A stretch of DNA of 64,000 nucleotides, taken from CAKSQF01 sp964582375 (lineage in GTDB: Bacteria > Bacillota > Clostridia > Oscillospirales > CAG-272). Numbering within the stretch: the first letter of the stretch is position 1; each line of letters opens with the position of its first letter. Of the stretch, positions 40,950-49,034 are shown in pieces. The stretch spans positions 22,071 to 86,070 of the forward strand of contig CAZORL010000004.1 of NCBI GenBank assembly GCA_964582375.1, in the 5' to 3' direction. Both the position numbers and the translations under genes were made by a program. The notes under the pieces were generated by a model. That model was given only the letters and a program-made list of their open reading frames with translations. It had not been told where the DNA came from and made no database searches.

Positions 40950-41271
40950 TTTGATTCCTTCCCTCGGAAATATATCCGATCTGACAATTTTTGTAGAATA
41001 AACATAAATATTTTATCATATTTGCCGATCAAAATCAATAATCGTCGGCGCACTTGTATGAATTTTAATGGGATATTTGTTGTATAAAATGTAAATTCTG
41101 AAGTGCGGTGAACTTTTGATCTTCGAACTTTTCGAATATGTTTGATGTTGATCGGCAAATAATGAAAAAGGCTGTTGATTTTTTTGAGATATTGTGGTAT
41201 AATGAAACCGTAATAACATGCCGATCGGCAAATGACGGCGTTATGCCGTATTAAGAAAGGAAAACATAATT
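40950..41271. promoter_or_regulatory. Divergent moxR/hup control region with three GATCGGCAAAT copies
   Basis: This 322-bp gap contains no gene. The moxR promoter (minus) is TTGATT (41033-41038), 17 bp, TAAAAT (41010-41015). The hup promoter (plus) is TTGATT (41175-41180), 17 bp, TATAAT (41198-41203). The 11-mer GATCGGCAAAT occurs three times: on the minus strand inside the moxR spacer (41020-41030), upstream of the hup -35 (41150-41160), and just after the hup start region (41223-41233), where it is part of GCCGATCGGC. Confidence 0.65.
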
Positions 41272-41559
41272 ATGACAAAGAATGAAATCGCAAGAGTTGT
41301 AGCGGCAAAGACAGATCTCACCGTAAAGGATTCCGAAAAGGCTGTAAGCGCTCTTTTTGAGGCGATCGTTGAGACACTCGCAATAGGCGAAAAGGTGACC
41401 ATCGCAGGATTCGGAACATTTGAGGTCCGCGAGCGTCCCGAGCACGAGGGCTTTAATCCGATCACCAAAGAAAAGATCACGATCAAGGCAAGCAAGACCC
41501 CCGCACTGAAACCTGCAAAAGCGTTCAAAGAAGCACTTTCGGATACCTCGGAGGACTGA
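41272..41559 (+). CDS. hup: DNA-binding protein HU
   Basis: A 95-aa histone-like protein. Typical HU features are MTKNEIARVVAAKTDLTVKDSEKAVSALFEAIVETLAIGEKVTIAGFGTFEVRERPEHEGFNPITKEKITIKASKTPALKPAKAFK. The arm has GFNPITKEKI in place of the usual GRNPQTGE-type sequence. GAAAGGAAAAC precedes the start. It has its own promoter and precedes the lactate dehydrogenase gene by 46 bp. Confidence 0.95.
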   Translation: MTKNEIARVVAAKTDLTVKDSEKAVSALFEAIVETLAIGEKVTIAGFGTFEVRERPEHEGFNPITKEKITIKASKTPALKPAKAFKEALSDTSED

Positions 41560-41605
41560 AAAAATCCCGTCTCGGAGACGGTAAAAACCAAAGGAGTGGC
41601 GGCAG

Positions 41606-42637
41606 ATGATCAAGGTCGCAATGTTTGATACCAAACCATATGACAGAGAGTCATTCGAAAAATACGCCTCGATTGAGCTTTCGATAACCTATTTTGATAC
41701 AAGACTTACCTGCGAGACGGTCGAACTCGCACGCGGATTTGATGTGGTCGTTGTTTTTGTAAACGATGAGCTTACCGCCGAGGTGATAGATAAGCTTTAC
41801 TCGTTCGGTGTTAAACTGGCGGCACTTCGATGTGCGGGATTTAACAATGTCGATGTTAAGGCGGCATTCGGCAAACTGCATGTCGTACGCGTGCCGTCAT
41901 ATTCTCCCGAGGCAGTTGCCGAACACACGATGGCACTTCTTTTGACCTCGGTCAGACGCATCCATAAGGCGTATAACCGTACTCGCGAATATAATTTCAG
42001 CATAAGCGGTCTGACCGGCTTCAATCTCTCGGGCAAGACGGTCGGTGTTGTCGGCGCGGGCAAGATAGGCAGAGCTTTTATAAAGATCTGCAAAGGCTTC
42101 TCCATGAGAGTGCTTGCGTATGATAAATATCCCGACAGCTCGGTCGATGCCGAATTTGTCTCCCTTGAGCGGCTCTATCGCGAGAGCGATGTAATATCCC
42201 TCCACTGTCCGCTGACAGAGGAGAACTATCGCATGATCAATTCCGAAACCATCGGAATGATGAAAACGGGAGCGGTCATACTGAACACATCACGCGGCGG
42301 ATTGATAAACGCCGACGATCTTGTTGAGGCGATAAAGTCAAAGAAGATCGGTGCGGCATGCCTTGATGTTTACGAAGAAGAGTCAGAGCTTTTTTTCTCG
42401 GACAAATCGGGGCATATCCTGCGTGACGATACTCTTGCAAGACTGCTTTCCATGCCGAATGTTATAGTGACATCGCATCAGGCTTTCTTGACCGAGGAGG
42501 CACTTGAGGCAATCGCTAAGACGACCTCCGAAAACATTGTAAAAACACTTGCGGACGGTTATTCCGAAAACGAGATATGCTATCGTTGCGAGCGACTCGG
42601 CGAGTGTAAGAAAGCAAGATCGGGCAAGTGCTTCTGA
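41606..42637 (+). CDS. D-2-hydroxyacid dehydrogenase, probably D-lactate dehydrogenase
   Basis: A 343-aa NAD-dependent enzyme. The Rossmann motif is GKTVGVVGAGKIGRAF. Substrate and catalytic segments are RCAGFNNVDVKAA, HCPLTEENYRMINSETIGMMKTGAVILNTSRGGLINADDL (Arg/Glu), and TSHQAFLTEEAL, where the catalytic His sits in the HQAF form typical of fermentative D-LDH. A short tail with four Cys (CYRCERLGECKKARSGKC) after the catalytic domain is unusual. It reduces pyruvate to D-lactate in fermentation. AAAGGAG lies upstream. Confidence 0.9.
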   Translation: MIKVAMFDTKPYDRESFEKYASIELSITYFDTRLTCETVELARGFDVVVVFVNDELTAEVIDKLYSFGVKLAALRCAGFNNVDVKAAFGKLHVVRVPSYSPEAVAEHTMALLLTSVRRIHKAYNRTREYNFSISGLTGFNLSGKTVGVVGAGKIGRAFIKICKGFSMRVLAYDKYPDSSVDAEFVSLERLYRESDVISLHCPLTEENYRMINSETIGMMKTGAVILNTSRGGLINADDLVEAIKSKKIGAACLDVYEEESELFFSDKSGHILRDDTLARLLSMPNVIVTSHQAFLTEEALEAIAKTTSENIVKTLADGYSENEICYRCERLGECKKARSGKCF

Positions 42638-42651
42638 CACCTGCTTTTTTG

Positions 42652-42690
42652 ATCCGTGCATCCGCATATCGATCGGATGCACGGATGTTT
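42652..42690 (+). terminator. Terminator after the lactate dehydrogenase gene
   Basis: A 13-bp stem ATCCGTGCATCCG / CGGATGCACGGAT followed by GTTTT. Confidence 0.88.
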
Positions 42691-42735
42691 TAATATCTAA
42701 GCGGAAATTGCGTCCTGTTTTTGCACAAAAAAATG

Positions 42736-42764
42736 TTGACTTTTTTGGAAAGATACTGTATAAT
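42736..42764 (+). promoter_or_regulatory. Promoter of the BNR lipoprotein operon
   Basis: TTGACT (42736-42741), 17 bp, TATAAT (42759-42764), about 100 bp before the first lipoprotein gene. Confidence 0.78.
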
Positions 42765-42865
42765 ATAATCGACTTGGATCACACATGGCGAGTTTTGCCT
42801 CGAAAAATGGGTCAAATAAACCAAAATTAAATAATAATAAACCAATTTATGTCGGAGGAATTGAA

Positions 42866-44545
42866 ATGAAGAAAAGAAGGATCGGACATCTCGGAGTGTT
42901 ACTTGCCGTCGCTCTTTGCCTGTCCGCATTTGTCGGGTGCACGTCGGGCGGCAGCTCGACGACAACGGCACCGGACGAGGGCGTAACAACGCCCAACAAC
43001 GAGTATACCGGAAAACTTGACGGTTACACGGTCGTCTATCAAGGCTATGGTGCGGCATCGATGAAGGACGCGGCGATACAGCTTGCCAAAAAACTCGGAC
43101 TTGAGTCAAAGGCGGATAAGGCGAGAGACGATACATATCCCGATAATGGCGGGCTTGAGATACTGATCGGCGAGACTGACAGAGAGCAGTCGAGGACGGC
43201 GCTTGAGGCTCTCAAAAAGTCCCCGTCGGCATCCAGAGAATTTTTCTATTCGATAAGCGTTGAGGATAACGCACGCGTGGTCGTTGTCGGCAACAAAGCT
43301 GATGCTGTTGCGCGTGCATTGGACAAATTATACAATGATTATATAATCATGACCGAGGAGGGGATTGCATTGAATATCGCAAACGGTGAAAGCGTATTCG
43401 GCGGTTACGATCATAAGCTGATCACCGCATCAAACGGCACAACATTTGATACCGAGCTTATTTCGACGGTATATGATCCTAAGACGAGCAACAGCAAGGG
43501 TACTCAGTATCCCAAAATTATCGAGCTTCAGCATAACGGCGAAAACAACGGTGTTTTGCTTGCATCGATGGAGAGCGATAATGTGGCCTTTAAGGTCTAT
43601 CGATCGACCGACGGCGGCGAGACATGGAAATTTTATTCAAGAGCCGTAGAGTCGATGGATAAAGATCTCATAAGCCATTGGGAGCCTCATCTTTACGAGC
43701 TTCCCTGTCAGGTCGGCGATATGCCGAAGGGAACCATCCTTCTGTCGGGAACGACGATCAATAACGGACTCGGAAGATCGCACATCACCGTTTGGCGCTC
43801 GTTTGACTGCGGCAGACGCTGGGAACAATACACCGAGGTGACGGTCGGCGGCGGAACATGCGACAGCGTGCCTGCGGAAAATACATATCACGGCGTGTGG
43901 GAGCCTTGCATTCTCTACGATAACGGATACCTTTACTGCTTCTATTCGGACGACTCAGATCCGCTCCACGATCAGAAATTGTCCTATAAACGCTCGTCCG
44001 ACGGTGTAAATTGGGAAGATCAGGTCGATGTCCTTTCGTTTGAGGAATATCATTGGCGTCCGGGCATGATCTCGGTCACAAAAATGGGCAACGGCAAATA
44101 TTTTGCACCCTACGAAAAGGTCGACCATTGGGGCGGTGCTACCGATATCTACTTTAAGATCGTTGACAGCCTTGACGGCGATTGGAATCCGACCGATGAG
44201 GGCACAAAGCTCGCCTCGGTGACGAAGGGCGGCTCGGATAAGGGTATCGGCTCGTCTCCTTGGTGTGCGTGGACTCCTGCAGGCGGCGATTGCGGAACGC
44301 TTTTTGTCACAGCAAATTGGGGCGGCGAAAAATATATATATGTAAGCTTTGATTACGGTAAGACGTTTGAAGGAATTGAAAATCCGCTCTCGACCCCTCA
44401 GACTACCGGTTATTCCCCCTCTTTCTTCTTCTCCGCCGACGGTACGACCCTTTTCTATGCTAACACGGTTGCCAAGGACGCGACATCTCCCGCTTGCACT
44501 ATACAGCTTGCTAAAATAAAGATCAGAGAAAAGACCGACAATTGA
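42866..44545 (+). CDS. BNR-repeat (sialidase-like) lipoprotein, copy 1
   Basis: A 559-aa secreted lipoprotein: basic start, hydrophobic core and AFVGC lipobox (Cys about 25), then a Thr/Pro linker. An alpha/beta domain (residues 50-180, YTVVYQGYGAASMKDAA..., EILIGETDREQSRTALEAL) resembles the N-terminal accessory domain of many gut glycosidases. A beta-propeller follows with four Asp-box motifs: RSTDGGETWKF, RSFDCGRRWEQ, RSSDGVNWEDQ and VSFDYGKTFEG. The fold suggests an exo-acting glycosidase such as a sialidase, but a FRIP-type Arg motif is not evident, so the activity is uncertain. GGAGG precedes the ATG. It shares long identical stretches with copy 2. Confidence 0.82.
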   Translation: MKKRRIGHLGVLLAVALCLSAFVGCTSGGSSTTTAPDEGVTTPNNEYTGKLDGYTVVYQGYGAASMKDAAIQLAKKLGLESKADKARDDTYPDNGGLEILIGETDREQSRTALEALKKSPSASREFFYSISVEDNARVVVVGNKADAVARALDKLYNDYIIMTEEGIALNIANGESVFGGYDHKLITASNGTTFDTELISTVYDPKTSNSKGTQYPKIIELQHNGENNGVLLASMESDNVAFKVYRSTDGGETWKFYSRAVESMDKDLISHWEPHLYELPCQVGDMPKGTILLSGTTINNGLGRSHITVWRSFDCGRRWEQYTEVTVGGGTCDSVPAENTYHGVWEPCILYDNGYLYCFYSDDSDPLHDQKLSYKRSSDGVNWEDQVDVLSFEEYHWRPGMISVTKMGNGKYFAPYEKVDHWGGATDIYFKIVDSLDGDWNPTDEGTKLASVTKGGSDKGIGSSPWCAWTPAGGDCGTLFVTANWGGEKYIYVSFDYGKTFEGIENPLSTPQTTGYSPSFFFSADGTTLFYANTVAKDATSPACTIQLAKIKIREKTDN

Positions 44546-44569
44546 CGGGTCATATGGAGTACAGATAAT

Positions 44570-46258
44570 ATGAAAAGAACATTAAGACTTATTGCATCAG
44601 TTCTTGCAACAGTTTTGCTGATCGTTTCTGTTATCGGGTGCACATCGGGTGACGGCTTGACGACAACGGCACCGGACGAGGGCGTAACAACGCCCAACAA
44701 CAAGTATACCGGAAAACTTGATGGTTACACGGTCGTCTATCAAGGTTACGGTGCGGCATCGATGAAGGATACGGCGATCAAATTCGCCAAAAAGCTCGGA
44801 CTTGAGTCAAAGGCGGACAAGGCGAGAGGCGATACATACCCCGACGAGGGCGGGCTTGAGATACTGATCGGCGAGACCGACAGAGAGCAGTCGAGGACGG
44901 CACTTGAGGCTCTGTCCGCATCTCCGTCGGCATCCAGAGAGTTTTTCTATTCAATAAGCGTCGAGTCAAACGCGCGCGTGGTCGTTGTCGGCAATAAGGC
45001 TGATGCTGTTGCACGTGCGCTTGATGAACTGCTTGATAAGTACATACAAGTGACTGACTCTTCTTTGACGCTGACACTTGAAGAGGGTGAGAGCGTAACT
45101 TACGGTTACGATCGTAAGCTGATCACCGCATCAAACGGTACAACATTTGATACAGTGGTGGCATCAACTCTCTTTAAGCCAACTCTCAATCAAGCAACTT
45201 ATAAGGCGTCGCAGTATCCAAAGGTCATTGAACTTCACCACAACGGCAGTCAAAACGGAATGCTCGTTGCAACTTTTGAGATCTTTTCAAGGACAAGATC
45301 CGGCTTTCCTGTTTATGTTTCAAAAGACGGCGGCGAGAGCTGGTTGAGCAGAACGCCCGCGCGTGAAACTATGGATAAATCGCTCACGAGCCATTGGGAA
45401 CCGCATCTTTTTGAGCTTCCGTGTCAGGTTGGTGACATGCCGGAGGGAACTCTTCTTCTGTCTGGTACGACCATAAGCGGTCAAAGATCGCATATTACCG
45501 TTTGGCGCTCATTCGATTGCGGCAAGCGATGGGAACAATATACCGAAGTGACGGTCGGTGGTGGCACGGTAGACGGTACGCCGGAAGGTGACACATATCA
45601 CGGCGTTTGGGAGCCATGCATTGTCTATGAGGACGGTTACCTCTATTGCTTCTATTCGGACGACTCGGATCCGCTCCACGACCAAAAGCTGTCCTACAAA
45701 CGTTCTTCCGACGGCGTCAATTGGGAAGATCAAGTGGATGTTGTATCATTCGAGGAATTTCATTGGCGTCCGGGCATGATCTCGATCACAAAGATGGGCA
45801 ACGGCAAATATTTTGCTCCATACGAAATATGCAGTAACGAGGTTGGAGGTTGTGACGTTTATTTTAAGATAGTCGACGACCTTGACAGCCTTGACAGCTG
45901 GAATCCTGCCGACCACGGAAAACAATTGAAATCGGTAACCCGGGGTGCACCTGATGTCATCGGCTCTGCCCCTTGGTCGGGATGGACACCTGTCGGAGGG
46001 GAGTGCGGAACCCTGTTTGTTTCCGCAGTCGTCGGCGGAGCTGACCACCTCTATGTCAGCTTTGATTACGGAAAAACATTTGAAACGATCGATAATCCGT
46101 TGCCAAGCAAAAGAGATGCAAGTTATTCGTCTTCATTCTTTTTCTCGTCAGATGGTGCAACATTGTTTTATGCCAATACCGTTGCCATGAATGAAGAGTT
46201 CGGAATGATAGAATTTGCAAAGATAATCATAACGGAAGGCAAAAAGGAAAAAAGATGA
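44570..46258 (+). CDS. BNR-repeat (sialidase-like) lipoprotein, copy 2
   Basis: A 562-aa paralog of the preceding gene. It has a signal peptide with SVIGC lipobox (Cys 24), then TTTAPDEGVTTPNN, identical to copy 1. The domain order is the same. The Asp-boxes include VSKDGGESWLS, RSFDCGKRWEQ, RSSDGVNWEDQ and VSFDYGKTFET. The propeller centre has a long shared block (DPLHDQKLSYKRSSDGVNWE). It begins 24 bp after copy 1 and overlaps copy 3 by 4 bp. It is nearly identical to copy 1 at the DNA level through the linker, which points to recent duplication or gene conversion. Confidence 0.82.
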   Translation: MKRTLRLIASVLATVLLIVSVIGCTSGDGLTTTAPDEGVTTPNNKYTGKLDGYTVVYQGYGAASMKDTAIKFAKKLGLESKADKARGDTYPDEGGLEILIGETDREQSRTALEALSASPSASREFFYSISVESNARVVVVGNKADAVARALDELLDKYIQVTDSSLTLTLEEGESVTYGYDRKLITASNGTTFDTVVASTLFKPTLNQATYKASQYPKVIELHHNGSQNGMLVATFEIFSRTRSGFPVYVSKDGGESWLSRTPARETMDKSLTSHWEPHLFELPCQVGDMPEGTLLLSGTTISGQRSHITVWRSFDCGKRWEQYTEVTVGGGTVDGTPEGDTYHGVWEPCIVYEDGYLYCFYSDDSDPLHDQKLSYKRSSDGVNWEDQVDVVSFEEFHWRPGMISITKMGNGKYFAPYEICSNEVGGCDVYFKIVDDLDSLDSWNPADHGKQLKSVTRGAPDVIGSAPWSGWTPVGGECGTLFVSAVVGGADHLYVSFDYGKTFETIDNPLPSKRDASYSSSFFFSSDGATLFYANTVAMNEEFGMIEFAKIIITEGKKEKR

Positions 46259-47892
46259 AAAAACAAAGTGCGAAAAGGGTGCTTTCACTCATTCTTGCAG
46301 GCGTTGCGGCAATTTTGCTTGTCGGATGCAATAACGACACCCCGGCGACAACAACGCAGGGCAGCACATCGGACGGACCGATAGATCTCACCGAATACAC
46401 CGTTGTGTACGCCGCACAAGGCTCGTCGGGATACGCATCAAGTGCGAAAGAACTTGCGAAGTTTTTGGGCGTTGAGTCGCAAGCTGACAAGACCACCGAG
46501 GGTGCGTATCCGGACAACGGCGGCAAGGAGATCGTCATCGGCAATACCAACAGAAAAGAAAGCGAAGACGCAAGAGCGACACTTAAAGAAAAATCGGACA
46601 AAAAACACGCTTACGGCATTGTCGTTACCGAAAATCGGGTGGCGATCGTCGGCACAAGCTCACAGGCGGTCATCGAAGCGATAAACATTGTCATGACCGA
46701 TTGCACAAACGATAAACACCTTCCCATTCCGATCGGACAGTCGATATTCGGTGAGTTTGCGTCCGATCCCGTAAAGGTGTCAAGCACTCTTACATTCATT
46801 CCGACAGCACTCTCAACGATAGCAGAAGCCCCGAAGAACAGCTGGGGCGGCGGTATCGGCACACCGTCGGTCATCGATCTTCAACATAACGGCGAAAATA
46901 ACGGTATGCTTATTGCCTCATATGCAGTCAGCGACAGCGGAAAGACAGGCAAACCCACAAGCCTCAGAACCGCAAGATCAAAGGACGGCGGCAAGACATG
47001 GGAACTATCGGGAAGAGCATACGAAGAGGTCGATAAGTCGATCGAGGCGTCATGGAACCCCCATCTTTTCGAGCTTCCCTGCAAGGTGGGTGACATGCCC
47101 GAGGGAACACTTCTCTTGGCAGGCATCTCGATCGACGCAGGACAGAAAAAGAAGACTGCGGTCAATATCTGGCGAAGCTACGATCTCGGCGAGAGCTGGG
47201 AGCACTATCTCGTCCTTGACACAGGCGGTGTCGGTGACACCACCGGCGGACTTTACGAGCCGTATCTCATGTACGAAAATGAAAAACTCTATTGTTTCTA
47301 TTCGGATGAGACCGATAAGACAAACCATTCGCAAAAGCTTGTTTTCAAGACCTCCTCTGACGGCGTGAATTGGTCTGAAAAGAAGGAAATGGTCGCACTT
47401 GAAGATCAGACCGAGCGTCCGGGCATGGCTGTCATCGCTAAAATGGGCAACGGCAAGTACTTCGGCATATACGAGGTCTGCAGTGATCTTCCCGATAAGG
47501 GCGCGACGCTCTATTATAAGATCACCGACGATCTTGATAATTGGGATCCCACCGATAAAGGCACACGCCTTACGGCAAAAGATGGCTCAACATTCGGCTC
47601 AGCCCCTTGGTGCGCATGGTCACCAGTCGGAGGCGATTGCGGAATGTTGATCATTTCATCGACCTACGGAACCGAAAAGAACGATCTCGTCGTCAGTCTT
47701 GACTTTGGAAAGACCTTTACGACGATCGCAAATCCGCTCCCTTATGAAGAAGGCGGATACTCGGCAAGTCTTTTCTTCTCGTCGGACGGAAAGACGCTCT
47801 TCTATTCAAACACGGTTGAGCTTGAGGCAGGCTCAGATAAAGCAAAAGTCGATTTCGTCGCACTTAAACTCAGGTATATGCCAAAGAGCTGA
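46255..47892 (+). CDS. BNR-repeat (sialidase-like) lipoprotein, copy 3
   Basis: A 545-aa, more diverged paralog. It has a LLVGC lipobox (Cys 25), a Thr-rich linker, the same N-terminal domain (YTVVYAAQGSSGYASSAKELAKFLG, EIVIGNTNRKESEDARATL) and Asp-boxes RSKDGGKTWEL, RSYDLGESWEH, SSDGVNWSE and VSLDFGKTFTT. Its ATG overlaps the copy 2 stop (ATGA), so the three proteins are likely made together. The different N-terminal sequence suggests it split earlier than copies 1 and 2. Confidence 0.82.
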   Translation: MKKQSAKRVLSLILAGVAAILLVGCNNDTPATTTQGSTSDGPIDLTEYTVVYAAQGSSGYASSAKELAKFLGVESQADKTTEGAYPDNGGKEIVIGNTNRKESEDARATLKEKSDKKHAYGIVVTENRVAIVGTSSQAVIEAINIVMTDCTNDKHLPIPIGQSIFGEFASDPVKVSSTLTFIPTALSTIAEAPKNSWGGGIGTPSVIDLQHNGENNGMLIASYAVSDSGKTGKPTSLRTARSKDGGKTWELSGRAYEEVDKSIEASWNPHLFELPCKVGDMPEGTLLLAGISIDAGQKKKTAVNIWRSYDLGESWEHYLVLDTGGVGDTTGGLYEPYLMYENEKLYCFYSDETDKTNHSQKLVFKTSSDGVNWSEKKEMVALEDQTERPGMAVIAKMGNGKYFGIYEVCSDLPDKGATLYYKITDDLDNWDPTDKGTRLTAKDGSTFGSAPWCAWSPVGGDCGMLIISSTYGTEKNDLVVSLDFGKTFTTIANPLPYEEGGYSASLFFSSDGKTLFYSNTVELEAGSDKAKVDFVALKLRYMPKS

Positions 47893-47899
47893 TCTGTAT

Positions 47900-47952
47900 C
47901 GGCAGGTTGCACAAATAGCATCGATCGCTTTTGTGCAATCTGCCGAAATTTT
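47900..47952 (+). terminator. Terminator of the BNR operon
   Basis: A 16-bp stem (CGGCAGGTTGCACAAA / TTTGTGCAATCTGCCG, one mismatch) is followed by AAATTTTAATTTT. Confidence 0.88.
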
Positions 47953-47982
47953 AATTTTGTAGATAATATTTGTGCAAAGGTA

Positions 47983-48011
47983 TTGAAATTTCTTCATTTT
48001 TGGTGTAAAAT
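47983..48011 (+). promoter_or_regulatory. Promoter of the PKTGD protein gene
   Basis: TTGAAA (47983-47988), 17 bp, TAAAAT (48006-48011). Confidence 0.65.
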
Positions 48012-48092
48012 GAAAACTCAAAGGGTCGTTTCGCTTTCACGCTTGCGAAAACGATCGAAATCGAATTATTCAAGACAAAAGGAGAAAAAGCA

Positions 48093-48896
48093 ATGAAAAA
48101 AATATTTGCACTTATGCTTGCTCTGCTTATGCTCGTCATGGTTCCTCTGTCTGTCAGCGCAGACGGACTTCCCCTCGGCGACAATGTAGGCACATGGGAA
48201 ACAGACGCAAACGGTCAGATTTGGTCTGACACGAAGGGCGTTGACGGAGATGTATACGTCCTCGGAAACTCTGACAACTTCACCGTATCCACTCGCGTTA
48301 AGATCTGGGGCGATCAGGTTGGTATCATTATCTGCGGCAAGGACGTAAACGGTGACGGAAAGATCACCGACAGCGGCAAGGATGCCTACATCCTTCTTTG
48401 GATGGGCACAGATCAGGAGATCTCCGCATGGATCTACAAGGACGGCACTTATGTTTCCACAGCACTTGGAGCACTGCCGACAGGATCTACCGCGGGTGTC
48501 GTTGACATTATGGTAAAATACAAGGACGGCGTTGCTGAAGTATTTGCGAAGCCTATGGCATATGAGGATATCGATGCACACGGACATGATGAGGTCGTAA
48601 GAGACGATCTTGCACCCATCGGCAAGTTCAACATTCCCGAGGATGCTCGCTTTGGAAGTGTTGTCGCTCTTTGGGTAAAGACTCCCGGTGCTCAATGGGC
48701 ATGGTTCAGCCATCCCGAGTTCACCGACACAACTCCTGCAGCACCCGCAGATCCCACAGATCCTGCAGATCCGGTCGATCCGGTCGATCCTGTTGCTCCT
48801 AAGACAGGTGACGCAACAGCTGTAGGTCTGTTCTGCTCGGCTCTTTGCCTTGCGGCAGTTTCGGTAGTTGTTTCGAAGAAGAGACATCAAGATTGA
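48093..48896 (+). CDS. Secreted protein with PKTGD-type wall-sorting signal
   Basis: A 267-aa exported protein. A signal peptide (MKKIFALMLALLMLVMVPLSVSA) precedes an all-beta-looking domain (residues 25-215) of unrecognised family. It contains one dockerin/EF-hand-like calcium loop, DVNGDGKITDSGKD. A Pro/Asp-rich spacer (PADPTDPADPVDPVDPVAP) leads to PKTGD, a hydrophobic helix and a basic tail KKRHQD. This is the sorting-signal layout seen in many Clostridia with a PKTGD variant of LPXTG. Sortase-mediated anchoring is inferred; no sortase lies in this window. GGAG precedes the start. Confidence 0.8.
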   Translation: MKKIFALMLALLMLVMVPLSVSADGLPLGDNVGTWETDANGQIWSDTKGVDGDVYVLGNSDNFTVSTRVKIWGDQVGIIICGKDVNGDGKITDSGKDAYILLWMGTDQEISAWIYKDGTYVSTALGALPTGSTAGVVDIMVKYKDGVAEVFAKPMAYEDIDAHGHDEVVRDDLAPIGKFNIPEDARFGSVVALWVKTPGAQWAWFSHPEFTDTTPAAPADPTDPADPVDPVDPVAPKTGDATAVGLFCSALCLAAVSVVVSKKRHQD

Positions 48897-48930
48897 TCAA
48901 AGACCGCCTTTAGCGTGAATGGCGGAAAGG

Positions 48931-48961
48931 GCAGACCGAACACATCGGTCTGCTCTCTTTT
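48931..48961 (+). terminator. Terminator of the PKTGD protein gene
   Basis: A 9-bp stem GCAGACCGA / TCGGTCTGC followed by TCTCTTTTT. Confidence 0.85.
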
Positions 48962-48973
48962 TGCCAAAAACTA

Positions 48974-49002
48974 TTGAAAAAGCGAAGAAAATGTGATATA
49001 AT
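48974..49002 (+). promoter_or_regulatory. Promoter of the ferredoxin/ASKHA gene
   Basis: TTGAAA (48974-48979), 17 bp, TATAAT (48997-49002). Confidence 0.72.
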
Positions 49003-49034
49003 CGCCATATACAATAAAAAGGAGGCGCACTCGA

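Noticed and set aside
41560..41605. Terminator between hup and the lactate dehydrogenase gene
   Set aside because: CCCGTCTC/GGAGACGG is too short with almost no loop and no U-tract; co-transcription remains possible.
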